DNA of 64,000 bases from Zea mays. Taxonomy: Eukaryota; Streptophyta; Magnoliopsida; Poales; Poaceae. This document shows positions 1-13,401 of this stretch, one piece after another. The notes beneath the pieces were generated by a model that saw only the letters and a program-made list of their open reading frames with translations, was not told the DNA's origin and did not search any database. The DNA is taken from positions 45,353-109,352 of the forward strand of contig NW_023367391.1 of the NCBI RefSeq assembly GCF_902167145.1. Reading direction: 5' to 3'. The position numbers were made by a program, and so were the translations under genes. How positions within the stretch are numbered: the first letter of the stretch is position 1; every line of letters begins with the position of its first letter.

Positions 1-382
1 CGGTTTCTCACCTACCGGACGGTCCGCGCCAGAGGCCGGACGGTCCGCGCAAGAGCTCGGACGGTCTTTGCTTTTCCTCCGGACAGTCCATAGTGTAGAC
101 TTCGATTTTTGCATTGGTTCTGGCCGAGTGACATCCTTGTGTCGCGGACGGTCCGCCGCAAGGGCCCGGACAGTCCGCGCTTGGCCTGTTTTTCCAAAAA
201 GCTTCTCCTGTCCGGAATAATCTATGGTATTTCGGACAGTCGATTTAGTATGGTTATAGATGAACCTTTGGCACCTGTAGAACATATAATCTAGAGCAAA
301 ACTAGTCAGTCCAATTGTTTGTGTTGGGCAATTCAACCACCAAAATTATATAGGAACTAGGTGTAAGCCTAATTCCCTTTCA
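1..382 (-). mobile_element. Partial Sirevirus LTR (TG end), minus strand, cut by window edge
   Basis: Read on the minus strand, this begins TGAAAGGGAATTAGG at 382 and runs leftward off the window. It matches the first 382 bp of the LTR at 22042 without length change (mirror positions sum to 22424). It contains the GGACCGTCC-type palindromes of that LTR. The adjoining satellite bases (ACCAT at 383-387) mirror ATGGT at 22037-22041, so both junctions derive from one insertion event. At two variable sites it agrees with the LTR at 49092 rather than the one at 22042. No coding function is inferred; short open frames here are incidental. Confidence 0.9.
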
Positions 383-1582
383 ACCATTTCTTGGTCAAAA
401 ATCCGTAGGTCTTAGCCTCTAGTATTATTGAAAATGGTCGCTCATGGCTATTTTCATAAAAAATGGGGGTTGTGTGGCCATTTATCATCGACTAGAGGCT
501 CATAAACCTCACCCCACATATGTTTCCTTGCCATAGATTACATTCTTGGATTTCTGGTGGAGACCATTTCTTGGTCAAAAATCCGTAGGTGTTAGCCTTC
601 GGTATTATTGAAAATGGTCGTTCATGGCTATTTTCGACACCCACATATGTTTCCTTGCCATAGATCACATTCTTGGATTTCTGGTGGAGACCATTTCTTG
701 GTCTAAAATCCGTAGGTGTTAGCCTCTAGTATTATTGAAAATGGTCGCTCATGGCTATTTTCAAGGTCGCTCATGGCTATTTTCATAAAAAATGGGGGTT
801 GTGTGGCCATTTATCATCGACTAGAGGCTCATAAACCTCACCCCACATATGTTTCCTTGCCATAGATCACATTCTTGGATTTCTGGTGGAGACCATTTCT
901 TGGTCAAAAACTCGTACGTCTTAGCCTTCGGTATTATTGAAAATGGTCGTTCATGGCTATTTTCGACAAAAATGGGGGTTGTGTGGCCATTGATCATCGA
1001 CCAGAGGCTCGTACACCTCAACCACATATTTTTCCTTGCCATAGATCACATTCTTGGATTTCTGGTGGAGACCATTTCTTGGTCAAAAATCCGTAGGTGT
1101 TAGCCTTCGGTATTATTGAAAATGGTCATTCATGGCTATTTTCGGCAAAATGGGGGTTGTGTGGCCATTGATCGTCGACCAGAGGCTCATACACCTCACC
1201 CCACATATGTTTCCTTGTCGTAGATCACATTCTTGGATTTCTGGTGGAGACCATTTCTTGGTGAAAAATCCGTAGGTGTTAGCCTTCGATATTATTGAAA
1301 ATGGTCGTTCATGGCTATTTTCGACAAAAAAGGGGGTTGTGTGGCCATTGATCATCGACCAGAGGCTCATACACCTCACCCCACATATGTTTCCTTGCCA
1401 TAGATCACATTGTTGGATTTCTGGTGGAGACCATTTCATGGGCAAAAATCCGTAGGTCTTAGCCTCTAGTATTATTGAAAATGGTCGTTCATGGCTATTT
1501 TCGACAAAAATGGGAGTTGTGTGGCCATTGATCATCGACCAGACGCTCATACACTTCACCCCACATATGTTTCCTTGCCATA
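383..1582 (-). repeat. Left arm of inverted satellite duplication
   Basis: This satellite block carries unusual variants: a deletion that fuses CGACA directly to CCCACATATG near 630-640, and a doubled GGTCGCTCATGGC segment near 735-790. The same variants appear in reverse orientation in 20304-22041. The mirror sum is 22424 from the LTR junction to about position 1042. It then shifts to about 21887, because the right arm has about 537 bp (three monomers) more. Confidence 0.9.
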
Positions 1583-2274
1583 GATCACATTCTTGGATTT
1601 CTGGTGGAGACCATTTCTTGGTCAAAAATCCGTAGGTGTTAGCCTTCGGTATTATTGAAAATGGTCGTTCATGGCTATTTTCGACAAAAATGGGGGTTGT
1701 GTGGCCATTGATCATCGACCAGAGGCTCATACACCTCACCCCACATATGTTTCCTTGCCATAGATCACATTCTTGGATTTCTGGTGGAGACCATTTCTTG
1801 GTCAAAAATCCGTAGGTGTTAGCCTTCGGTATTATTGAAAATGGTCGTTCATGGCTATTTTCGACAAAAATGGGGGTTGTGTGGCCATTGATCATCGACC
1901 AGACGCTCATACACCTCACCCCACATATGTTTCCTTGTCAGAGATCACATTCTTGGATTTCTGGTGGATACCATTTCTTGGTCAAAAATCCGTAGGTGTT
2001 AGCCTACGATATTATTGAAAATGGTCGTTCATGGCTATTTTTGACAAAAATGGGGGTTGTGTGGCCATTGATCGTCGACCAGAGGCTCATACACCTCACC
2101 CCACATATGTTTCCTTGCCATAGATCACATTCTTGGATTTCTGGTGGAGACCATTTCTTGGTCAAAAATCCGTAGGTGTTAGCCTTCGGTATTATTGAAA
2201 ATGGTCGTTCATGTCTATTTTCGACAAAAATGGGGGTTGTGTGGCCATTGATCATCGACTAGAGGCTCATACAC

Positions 2275-5200
2275 CTTCATTCATGGCTATTTTCGACAAA
2301 AATGGGGGTTGTGTGGCCATTGATCATCGACAAGAGGCTCATACACCTCACCCCACATATGTTTCCTTGCCATAGATCACATTCTTGGATTTCTGGTGGA
2401 GACCATTTCTTGGTCAAAAATCCGTAGGTGTTATTCTTGGATTTCTGGTGGAGACCATTTCTTGGTTAAAAATCCGTAGGTGTTAGCCTTCGATATTATT
2501 GAAAATGGTCGTTCATGGCTATTTTCGACAAAAAAGGGGGTTGTGTGGCCATTGATCATCGACCAGAGGCTCATACACCTCACCCCACATATGTTTCCTT
2601 GCCATAGATCACATTCTTGGATTTCTGGTGGAGACCATTTCATGGGCAAAAATCCGTAGGTCTTAGCCTCTAGTATTATTGAAAATGGTCGTTCATGGCT
2701 ATTTTCGACAAAAATGGGGGTTGTGTGGCCATTGATCATCGACCAGACGCTCATACACTTCACCCCACATATGTTTCCTTGCCATAGATCACATTCTTGG
2801 ATTTCTGGTGGAGACCATTTCTTGGTCAAAAATCCGTAGGTGTTAGCCTTCGGTATTATTGAAAATGGTCGTTCATGGCTATTTTCGACAAAAATGGGGG
2901 TTGTGTGGCCATTGATCATCGACCAGAGGCTCATACACCTCACCCCACATATGTTTCCTTGCCATAGATCACATTCTTGGATTTCTGGTGGAGACCATTT
3001 CTTGGTCAAAAATCCGTAGGTGTTAGCCTTCGGTATTATTGAAAATGGTCGTTCATGGCTATTTTCGACAAAAATGGGGGTTGTGTGGCCATTGATCATC
3101 GACCAGACGCTCATACACCTCACCCCACATATGTTTCCTTGTCAGAGATCACATTCTTGGATTTCTGGTGGATACCATTTCTTGGTCAAAAATCCGTAGG
3201 TGTTAGCCTTCGATATTATTGAAAATGGTCGTTCATGGCTATTTTTGACAAAAATGGGGGTTGTGTGGCCATTGATCGTCGACCAGAGGCTCATACACCT
3301 CACCCCACATATGTTTCCTTGCCATAGATCACATTCTTGGATTTCTGGTGGAGACCATTTCTTGGTCAAAAATCTGTAGGTGTTAGCCTTCGGTATTATT
3401 GAAAATGGTCGTTCATGTCTATTTTCGACAAAAATGGGGGTTGTGTGGCCATTGATCATCGACTAGAGGCTCATACACCTTCATTCATGGCTATTTTCGA
3501 CAAAAATGGGGGTTGTGTGGCCATTGATCATCGACAAGAGGCTCATACACCTCACCCCACATATGTTTCCTTGCCATAGATCACATTCTTGGATTTCTGG
3601 TGGAGACCATTTCTTGGTCAAAAATCCGTAGGTGTTATTCTTGGATTTCTGGTGGAGACCATTTCTTGGTTAAAAATCCGTAGGTGTTAGCCTTCGATAT
3701 TATTGAAAATGGTCGTTCATGGCTATTTTCGACAAAAATGGGGGTTGTGTGGCCATTGATCATCGACCAGAGGCTCATACACCTCACCCCACATATGTTT
3801 CCTTGCCATAGATCACATTCTTGGATTTCTGGTGGAGACCATTTCTTGGTCAAAAATCCGTAGGTGTTAGCCTTTGGTATTATTGAAAATGGTCGTTCAT
3901 GGCTATTTTCGACAAAAATGGGGGTTGTGTGGCCATTGATCATCGACCAGAGGCTCATACACCTCACCCCACATATGTTTCCTTGCCATAGATCACATTC
4001 TTGGATTTCTGGTGGAGACCATTTCATGGTCAAAAATCCGTAGGTGTTAGCCTTCGGTATTATTGAAAATGGTCGTTCATGGCTATTTTCGACAAAATTG
4101 GGGGTTGTGTGGCCATTGATCATCGACCAGACGCTCATACACCTCACCCCACATATGTTTCCTTGCCATAGATCACATTCTTGGATTTCTGGTGGAGACC
4201 ATTTCTTGGTCAAAAATCCGTAGGTGTTAGCCTTCGGTATTATTGAAAATGGTCGTTCATGGCTATTTTCGACAAAAATGGGGGTTGTGTGGCCATTGAT
4301 CATCGACCAGACGCTCATACACCTCACCCCACATATGTTTCCTTGCCATAGATCACATTCTTGGATTTCTGGTGGAGACCATTTCATGGGCAAAAATCCG
4401 TAGGTCTTAGCCTCTAGTATTATTGAAAATGGTCGTTCATGGCTATTTTCGACAAAAATGGGGGTTGTGTGGCCATTGATCATCGACCAGACGCTCATAC
4501 ACTTCACCCCACATATGTTTCCTTGCCATAGATCACATTCTTGGATTTCTGGTGGAGACCATTTCTTGGTCAAAAATCCGTAGGTGTTAGCCTTCGGTAT
4601 TATTGAAAATGGTCGTTCATGGCTATTTTCGACAAAAATGGGGGTTGTGTGGCCATTGATCATCGACCAGAGGCTCATACACCTCACCCCACATATGTTT
4701 CCTTGCCATAGATCACATTCTTGGATTTCTGGTGGAGACCATTTCTTGGTCAAAAATCCGTAGGTGTTAGCCTTCGGTATTATTGAAAATGGTCGTTCAT
4801 GGCTATTTTCGACAAAAATGGGGGTTGTGTGGCCATTGATCATCGACCAGACGCTCATACACCTCACCCCACATATGTTTCCTTGTCAGAGATCACATTC
4901 TTGGATTTCTGGTGGATACCATTTCTTGGTCAAAAATCCGTAGGTGTTAGCCTTCGATATTATTGAAAATGGTCGTTCATGGCTATTTTTGACAAAAATG
5001 GGGGTTGTGTGGCCATTGATCGTCGACCAGAGGCTCATACACCTCACCCCACATATGTTTCCTTGCCATAGATCACATTCTTGGATTTCTGGTGGAGACC
5101 ATTTCTTGGTCAAAAATCCGTAGGTGTTAGCCTTCGGTATTATTGAAAATGGTCGTTCATGTCTATTTTCGACAAAAATGGGGGTTGTGTGGCCATTGAT

Positions 5201-7629
5201 CATCGACTAGAGGCTCATACACCTTCATTCATGGCTATTTTCGACAAAAATGGGGGTTGTGTGGCCATTGATCATCGACAAGAGGCTCATACACCTCACC
5301 CCACATATGTTTCCTTGCCATAGATCACATTCTTGGATTTCTGGTGGAGACCATTTCTTGGTCAAAAATCCGTAGGTGTTATTCTTGGATTTCTGGTGGA
5401 GACCATTTCTTGGTAAAAATCCGTAGGTGTTAGCCTTCGATATTATTGAAAATGGTCGTTCATGGCTATTTTCGACAAAAATGGGGGTTGTGTGGCCATT
5501 GATCATCGACCAGAGGCTCATACACCTCACCCCACATATGTTTCCTTGCCATAGATCACATTCTTGGATTTCTGGTGGAGACCATTTCTTGGTCAAAAAT
5601 CCGTAGGTGTTAGCCTTCGGTATTATTGAAAATGGTCGTTCATGGCTATTTTCGACAAAAATGGGGGTTGTGTGGCCATTGATCATCGACCAGAGGCTCA
5701 TACACCTCACCCCACATATGTTTCCTTGCCATAGATCACATTCTTGGATTTCTGGTGGAGACCATTTCATGGTCAAAAATCCGTAGGTGTTAGCCTTCGG
5801 TATTATTGAAAATGGTCGTTCATGGCTATTTTCGACAAAATTGGGGGTTGTGTGGCCATTGATCATCGACCAGACGCTCATACACCTCACCCCACATATG
5901 TTTCCTTGCCATAGATCACATTCTTGGATTTCTGGTGGAGACCATTTCTTGGTCAAAAATCCGTAGGTGTTAGCCTTCGGTATTATTGAAAATGGTCGTT
6001 CATGGCTATTTTCGACAAAAATGGGGGTTGTGTGGCCATTGATCATCGACCAGACGCTCATACACCTCACCCCACATATGTTTCCTTGTCAGAGATCACA
6101 TTCTTGGATTTCTGGTGGAGACCATTTCTTGGTCAAAAATCCGTAGGTGTTAGCCTTCGATATTATTGAAAATGGTCGTTCATGGCTATTTTTGACAAAA
6201 ATGGGGGTTGTGTGGCCATTGATCGTCGACCAGAGGCTCATACACCTCACCCCACATATGTTTCCTTGCCATAGATCACATTCTTGGATTTCTGGTGGAG
6301 ACCATTTCTTGGTCAAAAATCCGTAGGTGTTAGCCTTCGGTATTATTGAAAATGGTCGTTCATGTCTATTTTCGACAAAAATGGGGGTTGTGTGGCCATT
6401 GATCATCGACTAGAGGCTCATACACCTTCATTCATGGTTATTTTCGACAAAAATGGGGGTTGTGTGGCCATTGATCATCGACCAGAGGCTCATACACCTC
6501 ACCCCACATATGTTTCCTTGCCATAGATCACATTCTTGGATTTCTGGTGGAGACCATTTCTTGGTCAAAAATCCGTAGGTGTTATTCTTGGATTTCTGGT
6601 GGAGACCATTTCTTGGTTAAAAATCCGTAGGTGTTAGCCTTCGATATTATTGAAAATGGTCGTTCATGGCTATTTTCGACAAAAATGGGGGTTGTGTGGC
6701 CATTGATCATCGACGAGAGGCTCATACACCTCACCCCACATATGTTTCCTTGCCATAGATCACATTCTTGGATTTTTGGTGGAGACCATTTCTTGGTCAA
6801 AAACTCGTACGTGTTAGCCTTTGATATTATTGAAAATGGCCGTTCATGGCTATTTTCGACAAAAATGGGGGTTGTGTGGCCATTGATCATCGACCAGAGG
6901 CTCATACACCTCACCCCACATATGTTTCCTTGCCATAGATCACATTCTTGCATTTCTGGTGGAGACCATTTCTTGGTCAAAAATCCGTAGGTGTTAGCCT
7001 TCGGTATTATTGAAAATGGTCGTTCATGGCTATTTTCGACAAAAATGGGGGTTGTGTGGCCATTGATCATCGACCAGACGCTCATACACCTCACCCCACA
7101 TATGTTTCCTTGCCATAGATCACATTCTTGGATTTCTGGTGGAGACCATTTCTAGGTCAAAAATCTGTAGGTGTTAGCCTTCGGTATTATTGAAAATGGT
7201 CGTTCATGGCTATTTTCGACAAAAATGGGGGTTGTGTGGCCATTGATCATCGACCAGACGCTCATACACCTCACCCCACATATGTTTCCTTGTCGTAGAT
7301 CACATTCTTGGATTTCTGGTGGAGACCATTTCTTGGTCAAAAATCCGTAGGTGTTAGCCTTCGATATTATTGAAAATGGTCGTTCATGGCTATTTTTGAC
7401 AAAAATGGGGGTTGTGTGGCCATTGATCGTCGACCAGAGGCTCATACACCTCACCCCACATATGTTTCCTTGCCATAGATCACATTCTTGGATTTCTAGT
7501 GGAGACCATTTCTTGGTCAAAAATCCGTAGGTGTTAGCCTTCGGTATTATTGAAAATGGTCGTTCATGGCTATTTTCGACAAAAATGGGGGTTGTGTGGC
7601 CATTGATCATCGACTAGAGGCTCATACAC
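2275..7629 (-). repeat. Higher-order satellite repeat, ~1204-bp period
   Basis: A truncated-monomer junction reading CACCTTCATTCATGG recurs with CTTCATTC starting at 2275, 3479, 5223, 6426 and 7630. The spacings are 1204, 1744, 1203 and 1204 bp; 1744 equals 1204 plus three monomers. A second junction, GTGTTATTCTTGG, recurs near 2431, 3635, 5378 and 6582 with the same spacing. The blocks therefore arose by segmental duplication of about 1.2 kb within the array, with one later three-monomer gain. Confidence 0.88.
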
Positions 7630-8169
7630 CTTCATTCATGGCTATTTTCGACAAAAATGGGGGTTGTGTGGCCATTGATCATCGACCAGAGGCTCATACA
7701 CCTCACCCCACATATGTTTCCTTGCCATAGATCACATTCTTGGATTTCTGGTGGAGACCATTTCTTGGTCAAAAATCCATAGGTGTTAGCCTTCGGTATT
7801 ATTGAAAATGGTCGTTCATGGCTATTTTCATAAAAAATGGGGGTTGTGTGGCCATTGATCATCGACCAGAGGCTCATACACCTCACCCCACATATGTTTC
7901 CTTGCCATAGATCACATTCTTGGATTTCTGGTGGAGACCATTTCTTGGTCAAAAATCCGTAGGTGTTAGCCTTCGGTATTATTGAAAATGGTCGTTCATG
8001 GCTATTTTCGGCAAAAATGGGGGTTGTGTGGCCATTGATCGTCGACCAGAGGCTCATACACCTCACCCCACATATGTTTCCTTGCCATAGATCACATTCT
8101 TGGATTTCTGGTGGAGACCATTTCTTGGTCAAAAATCCATACGTGTTAGCCTTTGGTATTTTTGAAAAT

Positions 8170-8277
8170 GGTCGCTCATGGCTATTTTCAAGGTCGCTCA
8201 TGGCTATTTTCAAGGTCGCTCATGGCTATTTTCATAAATACCGAAGGCTAACACCTACGGATCTTTGACCAAGAAAT
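8170..8277. repeat. 22-bp triplicate plus 42-bp micro-inversion, copy 1 of 5
   Basis: GGTCGCTCATGGCTATTTTC begins at 8170, 8192 and 8214 as a 22-bp tandem triplet. It is followed at 8236-8277 by a satellite segment in the opposite orientation to its surroundings (AAATACCGAAGGCTAACACC and on to AAGAAAT). Array orientation resumes at 8278. Equivalent inverted segments lie at 10798-10839, 13360-13401, 14591-14632 and 18052-18093. Confidence 0.9.
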
Positions 8278-10797
8278 GGGGGTTGTGTGGCCATTGATCA
8301 TCGACCAGAGGCTCATACACCTCACCCCACATATGTTTCCTTGCCATAGATCACATTCTTGGATTTCTGGTGGAGACCATTTCTTGGTCAAAACCTCACC
8401 CCACATATGTTTCCTTGCCATAGATTACATTCTTGGATTTCTGGTGGAGACCATTTCTTGGTCAAAATCCGTAGGTGCTAGCCTTCGGTATTATTGAAAA
8501 TGGTCGTTCATGGCTATTTTCGACAAAAATGGGGGTTGTGTGGCCATTGATCATCGACCAGAGGCTCATACACCTCACCCCACATATGTTTTCTTGCCAT
8601 GGATCACATTCTTGGATTTCTGGTGGAGACCATTTCTTGGTCAAAAACTCGTACGTGTTAGCCTTCGGTATTATTGAAAAAGGTCGTTCATGGCTATTTT
8701 CGACAAAAATGGGGGTTGTGTGGCCATTGATCATCGACCAGACGCTCATACACCTCACCCCACATATGTTTCCTTGCCATTGATCACATTCTTGGATTTC
8801 TGGTGGAGACCATTTCTTGGTTAAAAACTCGTACGTGTTAGCCTCTAATATTATTGAAAATGGTCGTTCATGGCTATTTTCGACAAAAATGGGGGTTGTG
8901 TGGCCATTGATCATCGACTAGAGGCTCATACACCTCACCCCACATATGTTTCCTTGCCATAGATCACATTCTTGGATTTCTGGTGGAGACCATTACTTGG
9001 TCAAAAATCCGTACGTGTTAGCCTTCGGTATTATTGAAAATGGTCGTTCATGGCTATTTTCGACAAAAATGGGGGTTGTGTGGCCATTGATCATCGACCA
9101 GAGGCTCGTACACTTCACCCCATATATGTTTTCTTGCCATAGATCAGAATCTTGGATTTCTCGTGGAGACCATTTGTTGGTCAAAAATTCGTAGGTGTTA
9201 GCCTTCGGTATTATTGAAAATGGTCGTTCATGGCTATTTTCGACAAAAATGGGGGTTGTGTGGCCATTGATCTTCGACAAGAGGCTCATACACCTCACTA
9301 CACATATGTTTCCTTGTCGTAGATCACATTCTTGGATTTCTGGTGGAGACCATTTCTTGGTCAAAAATCCGTAGGTGTTAGCCTTCGATATTATTGAAAA
9401 TGGTCATTCATGGCTATTTTCGGCAAAATGGGGGTTGTGTGGCCATTGATCGTCGACCAGAGGCTCATACACCTCACCCCACATATGTTTCCTTGTCGTA
9501 GATCACATTCTTGGATTTCTGGTGGAGACCATTTCTTGGTCAAAAATCCGTAGGTGTTAGCCTTCAATATTATTAAAAATGGTCATTCATGGCTATTTTC
9601 GGCAAAATGGGGGTTGTGTGGCCATTGATCGTCGACCAGAGGCTCATACACCTCACCCCACATATGTTTCCTTGCCATAGATCACATTCTTGGATTTCTG
9701 GTGGAGACCATTTCTAGGTCAAAAATCTGTAGGTGTTAGCCTTCGGTATTATTGAAAATGGTCGTTCATGGCTATTTTCGACAAAAATGGGGGTTGTGTG
9801 GCCATTGATCATCGACCAGACGCTCATACACCTCACCCCACATATGTTTCCTTGTCGTAGATCACATTCTTGGATTTCTGGTGGAGACCATTTCTTGGTC
9901 AAAAATCCGTAGGTGTTAGCCTTCGATATTATTGAAAATGGTCGTTCATGGCTATTTTTGACAAAAATGGGGGTTGTGTGGCCATTGATCGTCGACCAGA
10001 GGCTCATACACCTCACCCCACATATGTTTCCTTGCCATAGATCACATTCTTGGATTTCTAGTGGAGACCGTTTCTTGGTCAAAAATCCGTAGGTGTTAGC
10101 CTTCGGTATTATTGAAAATGGTCGTTCATGGCTATTTTCGACAAAAATGGGGGTTGTGTGGCCATTGATCATCGACTAGAGGCTCATACACCTTCATTCA
10201 TGGCTATTTTCGACAAAAATGGGGGTTGTGTGGCCATTGATCATCGACCAGAGGCTCATACACCTCACCCCACATATGTTTCCTTGCCATAGATCACATT
10301 CTTGGATTTCTGGTGGAGACCATTTCTTGGTCAAAAATCCATAGGTGTTAGCCTTCGGTATTATTGAAAATGGTCGTTCATGGCTATTTTCATAAAAAAT
10401 GGGGGTTGTGTGGCCATTGATCATCGACCAGAGGCTCATACACCTCACCCCACATATGTTTCCTTGCCATAGATCACATTCTTGGATTTCTGGTGGAGAC
10501 CATTTCTTGGTCAAAAATCCGTAGGTGTTAGCCTTCGGTATTATTGAAAATGGTCGTTCATGGCTATTTTCGGCAAAAATGGGGGTTGTGTGGCCATTGA
10601 TCGTCGACCAGAGGCTCATACACCTCACCCCACATATGTTTCCTTGCCATAGATCACATTCTTGGATTTCTGGTGGAGACCATTTCTTGGTCAAAAATCC
10701 ATACGTGTTAGCCTTTGGTATTTTTGAAAATGGTCGCTCATGGCTATTTTCAAGGTCGCTCATGGCTATTTTCAAGGTCGCTCATGGCTATTTTCAT

Positions 10798-10839
10798 AAA
10801 TACCGAAGGCTAACACCTACGGATCTTTGACCAAGAAAT
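10798..10839. repeat. Micro-inverted satellite segment, copy 2
   Basis: Same 42-bp inverted segment as at 8236-8277, exactly 2562 bp downstream, again preceded by the 22-bp triplet. Confidence 0.88.
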
Positions 10840-13359
10840 GGGGGTTGTGTGGCCATTGATCATCGACCAGAGGCTCATACACCTCACCCCACATATGTTT
10901 CCTTGCCATAGATCACATTCTTGGATTTCTGGTGGAGACCATTTCTTGGTCAAAACCTCACCCCACATATGTTTCCTTGCCATAGATTACATTCTTGGAT
11001 TTCTGGTGGAGACCATTTCTTGGTCAAAATCCGTAGGTGCTAGCCTTCGGTATTATTGAAAATGGTCGTTCATGGCTATTTTCGACAAAAATGGGGGTTG
11101 TGTGGCCATTGATCATCGACCAGAGGCTCATACACCTCACCCCACATATGTTTTCTTGCCATGGATCACATTCTTGGATTTCTGGTGGAGACCATTTCTT
11201 GGTCAAAAACTCGTACGTGTTAGCCTTCGGTATTATTGAAAATGGTCGTTCATGGCTATTTTCGACAAAAATGGGGGTTGTGTGGCCATTGATCATCGAC
11301 CAGACGCTCATACACCTCACCCCACATATGTTTCCTTGCCATTGATCACATTCTTGGATTTCTGGTGGAGACCATTTCTTGGTTAAAAACTCGTACGTGT
11401 TAGCCTCTAATATTATTGAAAATGGTCGTTCATGGCTATTTTCGACAAAAATGGGGGTTGTGTGGCCATTGATCATCGACTAGAGGCTCATACACCTCAC
11501 CCCACATATGTTTCCTTGCCATAGATCACATTCTTGGATTTCTGGTGGAGACCATTACTTGGTCAAAAATCCGTACGTGTTAGCCTTCGGTATTATTGAA
11601 AATGGTCGTTCATGGCTATTTTCGACAAAAATGGGGGTTGTGTGGCCATTGATCATCGACCAGAGGCTCGTACACTTCACCCCACATATGTTTTCTTGCC
11701 ATAGATCAGAATCTTGGATTTCTCGTGGAGACCATTTGTTGGTCAAAAATTCGTAGGTGTTAGCCTTCGGTATTATTGAAAATGGTCGTTCATGGCTATT
11801 TTCGACAAAAATGGGGGTTGTGTGGCCATTGATCTTCGACAAGAGGCTCATACACCTCACTACACATATGTTTCCTTGTCGTAGATCACATTCTTGGATT
11901 TCTGGTGGAGACCATTTCTTGGTCAAAAATCCGTAGGTGTTAGCCTTCGATATTATTGAAAATGGTCATTCATGGCTATTTTCGGCAAAATGGGGGTTGT
12001 GTGGCCATTGATCGTCGACCAGAGGCTCATACACCTCACCCCACATATGTTTCCTTGTCGTAGATCACATTCTTGGATTTCTGGTGGAGACCATTTCTTG
12101 GTCAAAAATCCGTAGGTGTTAGCCTTCAATATTATTGAAAATGGTCATTCATGGCTATTTTCGGCAAAATGGGGGTTGTGTGGCCATTGATCGTCGACCA
12201 GAGGCTCATACACCTCACCCCACATATGTTTCCTTGCCATAGATCACATTCTTGGATTTCTGGTGGAGACCATTTCTTGGTCAAAAATCCGTAGGTGTTA
12301 GCCTTCGATATTATTGAAAATGGTCGTTCATGGCTATTTTCGACAAAAATGGGGGTTGTGTGGCCATTGATCATCGACCAGAGGCTCATACACCTCACCC
12401 CACATATGTTTCCTTGCCATAGATCACATTCTTGGATTTCTGGTGGAGACCATTTCTTGGTCAAAAATCCGTACGTGTTAGCCTTCGGTATTATTGAAAA
12501 TGGTCGTTCATGGCTATTTTCGACAAAAATGGGGGTTGTGTGGCCATTGATCATCGACCAGAGGCTCGTACACTTCACCCCACATATGTTTTCTTGCCAT
12601 AGATCAGAATCTTGGATTTCTCGTGGAGACCATTTGTTGGTCAAAAATTCGTAGGTGTTAGCCTTCGGTATTATTGAAAATGGTCGTTCATGGCTATTTT
12701 CGACAAAAATGGGGGTTGTGTGGCCATTGATCATCGACTAGAGGCTCATACACCTTCATTCATGGCTATTTTCGACAAAAATGGGGGTTGTGTGGCCATT
12801 GATCATCGACCAGAGGCTCATACACCTCACCCCACATATGTTTCCTTGCCATAGATCACATTCTTGGATTTCTGGTGGAGACCATTTCTTGTTCAAAAAT
12901 CCATAGGTGTTAGCCTTCGGTATTATTGAAAATGGTCGTTCTTGGCTATTTTCATAAAAAATGGGGGTTGTGTGGCCATTGATCATCGACCAGAGGCTCA
13001 TACACCTCACCCCACATATGTTTCCTTGCCATAGATCACATTCTTGGATTTCTGGTGGAGACCATTTCTTGGTCAAAAATCCGTAGGTGTTAGCCTTCGG
13101 TATTATTGAAAATGGTCGTTCATGGCTATTTTCGGCAAAAATGGGGGTTGTGTGGCCATTGATCGTCGACCAGAGGCTCATACACCTCACCCCACATATG
13201 TTTCCTTGCCATAGATCACATTCTTGGATTTCTGGTGGAGACCATTTCTTGGTCAAAAATCCATACGTGTTAGCCTTTGGTATTTTTGAAAATGGTCGCT
13301 CATGGCTATTTTCAAGGTCGCTCATGGCTATTTTCAAGGTCGCTCATGGCTATTTTCAT

Positions 13360-13401
13360 AAATACCGAAGGCTAACACCTACGGATCTTTGACCAAGAAA
13401 T
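13360..13401. repeat. Micro-inverted satellite segment, copy 3
   Basis: Same inverted segment and preceding triplet, exactly 2562 bp after copy 2. Confidence 0.88.

Noticed and set aside
3635..4867. Long minus-strand open frame (about 410 codons) in the satellite, and similar ones on both strands from 821 to 21603
   Set aside because: They are repeats of one 60-residue unit created because the monomer length (180) is a multiple of three. Frames occur on both strands, break wherever a monomer is truncated, and have no domain.
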